Assembly: GCF_027409185.1 (NCBI RefSeq)
Contig: NC_084462.1
Span: forward strand, 24,341,577 to 24,405,576
DNA: 64,000 nucleotides
Reading direction: 5' to 3'
From: Cynocephalus volans
Taxonomy: Eukaryota; Chordata; Mammalia; Dermoptera; Cynocephalidae
Part shown: positions 11,734-23,300 of the stretch, one piece after another
Layout of the letters: every line of letters starts with the position of its first letter
How positions within the stretch are numbered: position 1 is the first letter of the stretch
Position numbers and translations under genes: made by a program
Notes under the pieces: generated by a model
Told to the model about the DNA's origin: nothing
Database searches by the model: none
What the model saw: the letters and a program-made list of their open reading frames with translations, nothing else

Positions 11734-12174
11734 TGTAAGGAAAATAGAAAAAAGTATAGTAAGGATCTCTCACCTTGCATCTGTTACAAATGGGCAAGAT
11801 CCAGCACATTCACTAGAAACAGTTAGAAGAGCAGTATAACTGCGCCTGTGTGCCCATTTACTGACTCAGCATGATTGTTGTAATTATGTAATGCTTGGCT
11901 TTTGGCTGCAATTGTGTACTAAAAGTCTAACGATAACTGCTCTGAACTGCTGGTCGGCAGAGCCTGGGAGGTCAGCGGAGCATGGAAGGAGGGCAGAACA
12001 TGGAGGGTCAGTGCAGCAGAGCCTGAGCTTCTGAGAATAAAGTAGGACTTTGAAGCTCACATCAGAAGAATAAAGTATGTCTACCTTGCATAAAGCTGCC
12101 AGGGTCTTCTTTCAAGTACGTGACTCAGGACCTGCACAGGAAGTGGCAGAAGGATCTGAGATTCCTGCCCAACA
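11734..12174 (+). repeat. 3' LTR of the provirus
   Basis: It starts TGTAAGG and ends CCCAACA like the 5' LTR. AATAAA at 12036-12041 and the hairpin segment at 11940-11962 are kept, while the TATA box position is mutated. Confidence 0.8.
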
Positions 12175-12250
12175 TGCCTTAACCCCCAACTTGACAATGT
12201 TTGGAGGTAGGGCCTTTAAGGAGATAGTAAAGATAAAATAAAGTGCTGTA
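12175..12250 (+). repeat. Right half of the old repeat split by the provirus
   Basis: Continues the sequence that stops at 7937; begins with the second copy of the target duplication. Confidence 0.55.
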
Positions 12251-13299
12251 TTATTTTTTCTAATTTGATCTTCTGTACATCACTCTCCTTTCTCTGTCTA
12301 TAAATATTAGCTGAACACACTGCAGCTCCAGAGTCACTCTGAACCTTTTCTGCTCTGCTGGCTGCCTGATTAGTGAATTGTTCGTTGTGCAAATACTTTA
12401 AATTTAAATGATCTAAAGTTTTTCTTTTATCAAGATAAATGTAGGTTTCTCTAGAAATCCTATGTATTTGATTTTGTCAGATGTCTGGAGGCAACATGAG
12501 TCTAGGACCACTTAACTTTGAACTAGAGACTTTTTGAGCTACACGGGTAGTATCAATTCAGGCTGAAAACCAGCATGAGAACCGGCTTATGGCCAGTTCT
12601 TAGTGGACACTTCCCCACGTCTTCTGCACACCAAATTTCCCAAAGGTAGTTTTCTTTGTGCTCTCCTGGGTCTGAGAATATACTTCTGGATCACCCTTAG
12701 CCAGATGACATAGTCCTTTTGCAGGAGCCCACCACAGCAAATAGTCATTAACACTTAGCCATAGAAGAGCCATTTTGTAGAATACAGCTTTAAGCAGAAG
12801 TCTTAAAACAGAAGAAGCCTTTTTAAAAGTTTAGCTCACGGCAGAGATCATGAAATAATGCTATGGACCTTGGTGCTCAGGAAGAGCAAAGATAATAAAA
12901 GCTAATCAGTAATGTGCAGAACTAACCATTCTTTCTTTGGAGTCACATCTATCTGGAAGAAGATGGCACCCACACCCCAATACAGATCCAGCCCTGAGAC
13001 AAAGGAAGCCTGGAATCTGCAAGATTTCACGTAGCAGCTCTGTGCCCCTTTTGTTTCCCACACTCTTCCCTTTCAAAACCTTGCTGAGGGTCTTGAACCT
13101 CTGAGCCAGTTTACAACTAAACTGTCTCCCAGGTTGTGCTTCCTGATAATAAAGCTTATCAACATCAGAAACTTAAGTCCTTTATTCCAGGCAAAAGAGT
13201 GGCCATTTCTGATTGCCAGTTTCACTTTGAGATCCCAGTTTATCCAGGGCTGTCCTATTAGACGTCCCTCTTTGGACAAACGCTTGCACTTTGTCTTCT
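12251..13299. other. Unassigned; possible 3' UTR of NXPE copy A
   Basis: No exon or named repeat recognised. TTTATT at 13191-13196 is AATAAA on the minus strand, about 0.63 kb past the copy A stop codon, and is a possible polyadenylation signal. That is inference from position. Confidence 0.3.
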
Positions 13300-13640
13300 T
13301 CCCCTTTCAAAACAATAAAACAGGGGCTAAAAAATTAAACACAAACCAATACATGTGATAAAGTTTCATAAAACTAAATATATACACATACAAATGAGTA
13401 CAATAAAACTGGACCAATCCAAGTATGATTGTCAGGTTTTATCGATGTTACTATACTGTTGTGATATTGTACAGTAGTTCTGCAAGATGTTAACACTGGG
13501 AGAAACTGAGGAAAGGGTGCCAGGGAGCTCTCTGTATTATCCCTTACAACTGCATTATCTACAATTAAACCAATAAAATTTCCCTCCAAACAAAGAGAAT
13601 TAAAAAGGACGTATGTAAAATTATACATGTATCTGTTTGG
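13300..13640 (+). repeat. Old LINE 3'-end fragment
   Basis: The phrase 'gcaagatgttaacactgggagaaactg' resembles one near 38030-38130 and belongs to old LINE 3' ends. Confidence 0.45.
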
Positions 13641-13829
13641 TGCATAGAGAGATGTATGAAAGGATGGTCACCAAATTGTTAGCAGTTGTTAACACTCGGA
13701 TGGTAAGTCTTGGGGTAACTTCTCTGAATCATTGTTAGTTCAGGGTCCCATCATTACCATGATCCTCTTCACAATTTTTATGGCTACATCCCGGGACTCA
13801 AGTTCACAACTCTGGACCCTCAGGAGCAC

Positions 13830-14362
13830 TCAGGTGGGACAGATGAAGGAGAGGAGTAAGTCCACTTCATTGCGGATGATGAGCGGCCCCGGGTGGATTT
13901 TGTCTGGCAGGGCCAGGCTGGAGGTCATTTCCCAGGCATCCACAAAGGCCACACGGAGGTCAGCAAAGGCAGCTCTCAGGAGCCGGTTCAACTGGAGGGT
14001 GAACCAGTCGCTGCCATACACAGACTTGTAGCCAGTGTTGGCCAGTTTGATGACCACAAGAGTGCTGGGTTCCCGGGCCAGCAGGGCGGTCACACCCGCC
14101 CGGATCCCTGCCAGTCGTCGCACAAAGATGGACGGAGGGAAGGTGGTGAAGTGAGCTCCAAGGCCCAGCACCACCACGGTGTGGGGGCCCCCGGCCAGGC
14201 CCCCCAGCTCCCGGGCCACAGAGTGCAGGGAGGCCACTGGTGTATGGACGGAGCGCAGGGGCCAGCCGTGGGCTCGCCAGTGCAGCACTATGCCCCGAGA
14301 GGTCTCCACCGCCATCAGGGGCCCCGTCTGGTATGTGACATGTAGATCCACTGGCTTCAGAG
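13830..14362 (-). CDS. NXPE copy A last exon (PC-esterase C-terminal part)
   Basis: The acceptor CAACAG at 14363-14368 precedes CTCTGAAG. The incoming T completes a serine codon, and the frame stays open for 177 codons to TGA (13830-13832). Recognisable family segments are [35 protein letters not shown] and PDKIHPG; the last two carry the Asp and His expected of the catalytic triad. It matches copy B's exon (47761-48293) at the same length, 533 bp, with about 40 differences. At 14115-14120 it keeps two CGA arginine codons that are both TGA in copy B. Confidence 0.88.
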
Positions 14363-17300
14363 CTGTTGAGAGGATAGAAGTCAGGAGGGATCAGGGGTTA
14401 ACATAGGGCTGTACACCATCCTGTTGGACAAATAAAAGTTTTACTCCCCACTTTGCTTTCCAGGACACCAGCATTCTGTCCCCAAACCCTAATGCCTCTC
14501 TCTCATGTTTTCAAGTTACCAAGGATCTCACTATTATCCATCCAAACTCCTTTTCCGTTTGCTTTAAACTCTTCTATGGCATTGACTTCCCTATGCTGGT
14601 TAACCGCTTTTGAAAACCTCCTTCATTTTGCCTTCCACACTACATTATACCATTTTTCTACCTTCCCAGTCATTCTTTGCACAGTTATTTGCTTCATATT
14701 ATTTTAATTCCACCCTTTTTTCCCTTTTTTATTTGCTTCGTATTTTCTTTGCACTTTGTAAAGGAAGGCATTCCCGAAACTTCCATCATTGTCACCCACT
14801 TTTCTTAACCATCTATTTTGTTGGGAATTTATCCACTTCTACATTTACAGTTTTTGTCTTAGAGCTGATGGTTTTCCAATCTTCAATTCCACACTCTGAG
14901 TGCCCAATCAACATTTTTTTCTCTAATGTTTCACCATTGCCTTGAACTCAATATGCAGAAATGAATCTATCATCTCTGCACAAGTCATGCTCTCTACTTC
15001 TGAAATTTCCCCCACTGCCTTACACCAGTCAGCCATCATCTCTGGTGACTTTCTAGTGTTTTATTCTTTTTTCTCAGCTTTCCATGGGGAAGCCCTTAGT
15101 CATATCTGATGCTTCTCTGTGTCTTAATATGAAATCAGATCAATCCACAAGTTCTATTCATTCTTCATTTTTAAGGATTTCTATGTCCAGCTCTTGCATC
15201 CCACTTTACTTTGGGCTCTTAATAACTCTCAGCTACATTCACCTAACAATATTCAACAGGTGCAAATTGAGGTGTTGTCTATTTTACAGCCATTGTTCGG
15301 AGTACTTTTACATACAATGGTTAAAAAGAGACATAAGTCTTTCCACTTCTGGACCTTTAAGTCTTTTGGGAGAGAGAGCTATTTTCTGATGCAGAAGGGA
15401 GGTGGGAAATTTTAAAGGATGGAAAGAAGGTTAGTGTTCTTAGAGCAAAATGAATGACATGAGATGAGGTTAGAGCTATACACAGAGTGAGATCATGCAG
15501 TACTTTTTAGATCATGTTAATAATTTTGATTTTTGTTTCAAGAAAACTTGGAGTTCATTGAACACAAGGATTATGATCCTATTTACTTTTTTTAAAAGCT
15601 CATGCTCCTTTGTGGAAACCTGCGATAAACAAAGGGGTGCTAAGAAGTGAAACGGGAAACCCAGTTTAAAGGACTTTGAAATAGGTTGGCCAATGGTCCA
15701 GGATAGGGAGTAGAAGTAGAGGGAAAAGGATGTGTTCCACATACATTTCTAATGCAATGTAGATAAGATTAGACCATTAATTGGTTGCTGGCATCAAAAA
15801 GCAGGAACTGTCAATGAATCCCAGATTTCTGGTTTACGCAGATGGGAGATAATGACACTTATCGGAAGTCCGTTTCAGGAAGTCTGTATTATACCATACT
15901 GATAACGAAGGAGAGTGGTCCTGAGGTCAGAATTGTATTAAATATGTGGATATTTGAGAGGCATCCACATGGAGATATTAAGTTGGCAGCTGGATTCAGA
16001 AGAGAGGTCTGGGCCAGAAAGACAAATTTGAGATTCATTATAATTACAAATGTTATCAAAGCCATAGGAATGGGCAAGAACACTTGGGAAGATCATAATG
16101 AGGGAGTAGAGTAGAGGGTCCAGGATTAACTTCAAAGAACTTCATTATTTGGAGGTGGGGTAGATGATGAAGTGACTGAGAGTGAAAGACCAGAAAAATA
16201 AGAGGAAACCAGGTGTAAGTGGCCAAAAAAATAAATGTTTGTATTTGAATGAGTTAGATTTCTTACCTATTCAACTGAGAAAGAAATGCAAGCTTTAAAC
16301 AACATAGTCTGTTGAAGCTATGAGGAAACACACTCCCTGATATATTGCTGTTGAAAGTGTGAAATGTGGAATTTGGAAAATATCAAACAAATTTACATTT
16401 GCATTTGACACATACAACTACTAGCAGTCTTACTTATAGGCTCACCTGAACAAATTGCAAATATCATATTTACAAGTTTATTCACAGTGGCATTGTTTGT
16501 ATAGCAAACATTTGAACAGGACCAGGTGTCCAGTAATAAGGGACATCCATACAATAAGTCTTGTATAGCCATGAAAAGGAATGTGCTAAGATCCAACAAT
16601 ATGCTGCCTACAAGTGACCAGTTTTAGCCTTTAGGACACAGATAGACTGAAAGTCAAGGGATGGAAAAAGATATTTCATGCAAGTGGTAACCAAAAGAGA
16701 ACAATGGTGGCTATACTTATATCAGACAGAATGAACTTTTGTCAAAATATGTTATGAGAGAAAAAGAAGCTCACTATATGATATTGAAGTGGTCAATTCA
16801 TCAAGAGTACATAAAATCATAAATGTATATGCACCCAACGTTGGAGCACATAACTGTTTAAAGTAAATGTTAACAGAACTGAAGTGAGAAACTGACAGCA
16901 ATACAATAATATTTGGGAACTGCAATACCCCACTTTCAATAATACATGGATTATCCAGAGAGAAAATCAATTTGGAAGCACCAGATTTGAATAGCAGCAT
17001 AGACAAAAGGCACCTAACAGACATATACAGAACATTTCATCCAACAGTAGTAGAGCACATATTCTCCTCAAGCACACAAGAACATTCTCCAGGATAGATC
17101 ATATGTTGAGTCACAAAACAAGTCTTAACAAATTTAAGAAGATGGAATTATCTCAAGTATCTTTTCTGACCACCATTGGTAAAAAACTAAAAATCAATAA
17201 TAGGAGAAATTTTGGAAAATTTATAAATATGTGGAAATTAAACAACACATTCCTGAACAACCAGTGGGTAAAAGAAAAAGTCAAAGGAAAATCAAAAAGC

Positions 17301-20300
17301 ATCTTGAAACAAAGGAAAATGGAAACACAACATACCAAAACTTATATGATTCAGCAAAAGCAGTGCTGAGGGAAATTTATGCAGATAAACACCTACATTA
17401 AGAAAAAAGACACATCTCAAATAAACAATCTAATTTCACACCACAAAGAACTAGAAAAAGAAAAAACTAAACTAAACCCAAAGTCAGCAAAGGAAACAAA
17501 TAATAAAGATTAGAACAGAGATAAATAAAAGAGAGACTAGAAAGGCTGTGAATGGCTCAATGAAACTGAGTGGTTTTTTGCATGATCAACAAAACCGAAA
17601 GATCTTTAGATAGACTAGCCAAGAAAAAAGAGGACTCAAATAAAAAAAATTGTAAATTAGAGAGAAAACATTACAACAGATACCACAAAATGCAAAAAGG
17701 ATCAAGAGACTACTTTGAACAATTATATGCCAACAACTGGAAAACTTAGAAGAAAAGGATAAATTCCTAGAACAGACAACCTACCAAGTTTGAATGATGA
17801 AGAAATAGAAACTCTGAACAGACCAATCATGAGTAAAGAGATTGGATCAGCTATCAAAAATTTCCCAACACACAAAATCCCAGGACCAGATGGCTTCATG
17901 AATGAATTCTACCAAACATTTAAAGAAGAATTAATGCCAATATTTTTCAAACACTTCCAAAAAAATTTAGAAACTTTCAAACTCCTTTTACCAGGCCAGA
18001 ATTATCCTCATATGAGAACCACATGAGGTTGCTACCAGAAAAGAAAATTACAGGTCAAAAACCCTGAAGAACACAGATGCACATATCCTTAACAAAATAC
18101 TGGCAAACTAAATTCAACGGCACATTAAAAGGATCATAGCCCATGATCAAGTGGGATTTACCCCTAGCATGCAAGGATGGTTCAACAGGTGCAAATTGAT
18201 AAATCTATGTATCATATTAACAGAATGCAGTCTACAAGTCATAAAATCATCTCAATAAATGCAAAAAAGCATCTGATAGAATTCAACACCCTTTTATGAC
18301 AAAAAACTTCTAACAAATTCGGTATAGAAGGAATGAGCCTCAACAGAATAAAGGTCATGTATGACAAACCCACACTAACATAATACTCAACCATGAGAAG
18401 CTGTAAGCTTTTCTTTTAACATCAGGAACAAGACAAGGGTGCCTACTCTTGCTACTTCTATTCAACATAGTACTGGAAATCCTAGCAAGAGGGATTAAGC
18501 AAGAAACAGAAATAAAGGCATCCAAATTGGAAAGGAGGAAGTTAAACTGTCTCTATTTGAAGATGACATGAAAAACATACATATATATATATATTTCTAT
18601 ATAATAACTAATAAACAAATTCAGAAAAGTTCCAAGACACAAAATCAACATACAATAGTCAATTGCATTTCGGTACACTATCTAGAAAATAAATTTAGAA
18701 AATGATCCCAGCCCACAGTCGCAGCAGCTGCGGAGGTGGGCCAAGACCCGTGAAGTGCCAGGGCTCAGTCTCAGGCCAAGAGGGAAGCACCTACAGTCAC
18801 AGCAGCTGACGAGGTGAGCCACAACCAGATCCATGTGGCACCAGGATCCAGTCTGAGGCCCTGATGGGGGTGAAGGGAGTATACACAGCCCAGCAGGCCC
18901 CAAAGTGAGCCAAGGCCTGCACAGCACCAGGGACTCAGTCTACAGCCATGGAAAGCTGAAATAGGAGCCAAGGTGGTATAATATTGATACTGTGACACCT
19001 TTTTCACCACAAGGACAGTTCACCACCACAGTGGCAGCCAGGGCCACTATACAGGCAACTGGCTACACACTTGACTACAATGATATAAGAAGAGTCACCC
19101 ATAGAGCCTGCAAATAGAGGAGGAAATCTTTATTCTCATAGCCAGCCCCAGAGTAACAGAAGGAGCAAGTTCTCTACCAGATGACCAAACATCAATGAAA
19201 AAATAGTAGAACTACAAATAAGCAAGAAGATATGACACCACCAAAGGAATACAGTAATGCTCAAATTCCAGACCCCATAGAACAGGGAATGCTCGAAATG
19301 TCTGAAAAGAAATTCTGAGGAATGATCTTAAGAAAGCTGGAAGAAATCAAAGAAGACTCAATTAAAGTACACAAGGAAACAAGAAAAAATATCCAGAATA
19401 TGAAGAGGCAAATTTACAAAGAGATTAATACCTTACAAAAGAGTGCAGCACAACTCCTAGACACGAAAGATTCATTCAATGAAATAAAAGACACAACAGA
19501 GAGTTTAAGCAGCAGACTAGAGCAAGCAGAACAAAGAATTGCAGATCTCAAAGATGGTCTTTTCAAAGTAACCCAGCAGACAAAAAAAGGAAGAAAGAAT
19601 TAAAAATAATGAAGAAAATCTAAGACAGAGAGCAGACAACCTCGAGTGCTCTAACATTCGAATTGTGGGTATTCCAGAAGGGGAGGAGAAAGGAAAAGGT
19701 ATTGAAAACCTACTAAAAGAAATAAAAACAGAAAACTTCCTGGGTGTCAGGAGAGATGCAGACCTTCAGATCCAGGAAGCTCAAAGGTCCCCAAACAGAT
19801 TCAATCCAATAAGATCCTCTCCAAGACACTTTCTAGTCAGATCTGCAAAGCTCAAAGACAAAGACAGAACTCTAAAAGTAGCAAGAAAAATGTGTCAAGT
19901 CACCTATAAGGGAATCTTCATCAGACTAACAGCAGACTTCTCAACTGAAACCCTATAAGCCAGAAGAAAGTGGAATTTTATATTCAAAATACAAAAGGAA
20001 AAAAATTGCCAGAAAAGAATTCTTTACCCAGCAAGCCTCTCCTTCAGAAATGAGGGAGAAATCGTGTATTTCCCAGAAAAACAAAAATTGTGAAAGTTCA
20101 CCAACACACTACCAGCTCTGCAAGAAACTCTCAAGGGAGTCCTGCATCTAGAATCTGAATAATGATGATCACTATCATGGGTACACAAGAAAGAGCAAAA
20201 CCTGTCATTGAAACAAAAATGCCAGTGAGAAAGACTAGGAGGCTAAATGACGCCACCTCAAATTTCCAACTAACATTGAAGAAGAGAAATAAAAGGGGAA

Positions 20301-23300
20301 GTAATGATCAAAAGATATTTAAAACATCGAAACAAAAAGCAATTAAATGACAGGAATTAAGCAATACCTGCCAATAACTACCCTAAATGTGAATGGATTA
20401 ACCTCCAAATTCAAAAGGCACATGTTCACTGATTGGATTACAAAGCTAGACCCAAGTATATGCTGTCTTCAAGAGATGCATCTCACCTATAGAGACACAC
20501 ACAGACTAAAAGTGAAGGGATGGAAAAAGATATGCCATGCAAATGAAGACCAAAAATGATCAGGAGTAGTTATTCTTATATCAGATAAAATAGGCTTTAA
20601 ACCAAAAAACAAAAAGAGACTAAGAAGGCCACTATATAATGAGAAAAGGATCTATCCCGCTAGAAGACATAACAATCATAAACATATATGCACCCAATAC
20701 TGGAGCATCCAGATACGTAAAGCAAATTCTTAGACCTCAAGAAAAAAATAGGCCATAATTTGTTGATAGTGGGTGACCTGAACACCCCTCTCTCAGTATA
20801 GGACAGATCTTCCAGGCAACAAATCAACAAAGAGACACAGGATTTAAACTGTACCTTAGACCAACTGGACCTGGCAGATATACACAGAACATTCCAACCA
20901 ATATCTAAAGAATATACCTTCTTTTCATCAGCACATGGAACATTTTCCACGATCGACCACACATTAGGTCGCAAATCTAATCTCAGCAAATTTGTAAAAC
21001 TTGAAATTATTCCAAGTATCTTTTCAGGCCACAATGGACTAAAACTGGAAATCAATAACAAGCAAAACCCTGGAAACTCTACAACTACGTGGAAACTAAA
21101 CAATAGGCTCCTGCATGACCTATGGGCCCAAGAAGAAATTAAACAGGAAATCAAAAAAATTCTTGAAACCAATGAAAATAACGGTACATAATACTGAAAC
21201 TAATGGGATACTACAAAAGCAGTACTAAGAGGCAAATTTATTGCAAGAAATGCTTATATCAAAAGAATGGAAAGACTTCAAATAAATGACCTAACACTAA
21301 GCCTCAAAAAACTGGAAAAACAACAGCAATCCAATCCTAAAGGTAGGAGATGGAAAGAAATAATGAAGATCAGAGCAGAACTAAATGAAATAGAGACCCC
21401 AAAAATGACAGAAAAGATCAACAAAACAAAAAGTTGGTTTTTCAAGAAGATAAATAAGATAGATAAGCCATTAGCTAGGTTAACAGAAAAAATAAGAGAG
21501 AAGACCCAAGTAACAAAAATCAGAAATGAAAAGGGAGACATTACAACCAATGCCACAGAAATACAAAGAATCATTAGAGACTATTATAAACAACTGTATG
21601 ACAACAAATATGAAAACCTGGAAGACATGGATAAGTTTCTGGAAACATAAACTCCCCAGATTGAACCAAGAAGAGATAGAAAATCTGAACAGACCAATAA
21701 CAAGCGATGAGGTTGAAACAGTAATCAGCAATCTTCCAACAAAAAAAGCCCAAGACGAGATGGCTTTACAGCTAATTCTACCAAACCTTTAAAGGGGAAT
21801 TAATATCAATTCTCCTCAAACTATTCCAAAAAAATTGAAATAGAAGCCATTCTCCCAAACTCATTCTATGAGGCCAACATTACTCTGATACCAAAACCAG
21901 ATAAAGACACAATAAAAAAAGAAAATTACAGGACAAGATCCTTGATAAAAATAGATGCAAAAATCCTCAACCAAATATTAGCAATCAGAATACAGCAGCA
22001 CATCAAAAAAATTATACACCATGATCAAGTGGGATTCATCCCAGGGATGCCAGGATGGTTCAACATACGAAAGTCAATAAATGTGATACACCACGTCAAA
22101 AAACTCAAAGACAAAGACCATATGATTGTCTCAATAGACACTGAAAAACATTTGACAAAATTCAACATCCCTTATAAGAAAGACTCTCAACTAATTAGGT
22201 ATAGAAGGAAAGTATATCAACACAATAAAAGTCTTCTATGACAAGCCCATTGCCAGTATCATTCTGAATGGGAAGAAACTGAAGGCTTTTCCTTTAAGAA
22301 CAGGAACAAGACAAGGATGCTAACTCTCATCACTTCTATTTAACATAGTACTGGAGGTACTAGCCAGAGCAATCAGGCAAGAGAAAGAAATAAAGTGCAT
22401 CCAGATGGGAAAAGGTGAAGTCAAACTGTCTTTATTTGCAGATGATATGATACTACATATTGAAAAACCTAAAGACTCTATCAAAAAACTGCAAAAGCTG
22501 GTTAATAATTTCAATAACATTGCAGCATACAAAATAAACGGCCCCCAATCAGTTGCATTTATATTCTCCAATAATGAGCTAACAGAAAGAGAAATCATGA
22601 AAGTAAGTGCATTTACAACAGTCACACACACAAAAAAAAATACCTAGGAATCAATTTAACTGAGGAGGTGAAAGATCTCTACAATGAGAACTAGAAGCTA
22701 TTATTGAAAGAAACTGAAGACGACACAAAAAGATCGAAAGACATTCCAAGCTCTCGGGTTGGAATTACTAACATTGTGAAAATGTCTATACTACCCAAAG
22801 CAATTTACAGACTCAATAAAATCCCTTCAAAATACCAATGACATTCTTCACAGAAATGGAAAAAATAATCTCAACATTCACATGGAACAACAAAAGAACC
22901 CAAGTAGCCAAAACAAAATGAGCAAAAAAAAATAGAGCCAGACTCATAACATTACCTGACTTCAAGTTATACTACAAAGCTATAGTAACCCAAACAGCAT
23001 GGTACTGGCATAAAAATAGACACAGACTAGTGGAGCAGCATAAACAACCCAGAAATCACCTCTCCGGCTTACAGTCATCTGATATTTGACAAACGCAACA
23101 AAAACATACCTTGGGGAAAAGACTGCCTCTTCAATAAGCAGTGCTGGGAAAATTAGATATCCATATGCAGAAGAACGTGACTAGACATACATCTCTCACC
23201 ATATACTAAAATCAACTCAAAATGGATTAAAGACTTAAGTATAAGATCTGAAACTGTACATTTACTAAGGGAAAATAGAGGTGAAACACTTCAGGAACTA

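Larger units (their letters stand above)
7938..12174 (+). mobile_element. Defective class III (ERV-L-like) provirus
   Basis: A two-LTR endogenous retrovirus of about 4.2 kb, with LTRs of 446 and 441 bp that both start TGTAAGGAAA and end CCCAACA. A 5-bp target duplication, an RT of the ERV-L type and no envelope gene fit class III. The interior holds gag traces, a protease motif, RT fragments and RNase H fragments, all broken by frameshifts and stops. Most of integrase is missing. A SINE (9288-9542) and another solo LTR (10840-11174) lie inside. I estimate the two LTRs differ at 12-15% of sites, so the insertion is old. It lies about 1.7 kb downstream of the NXPE copy A stop codon, on the opposite strand. 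Confidence 0.8.

Noticed and set aside
13893-14345. 150-codon plus-strand frame
   Set aside because: Shadow of the NXPE last exon on the opposite strand; the same shadow occurs at 47824-48276.
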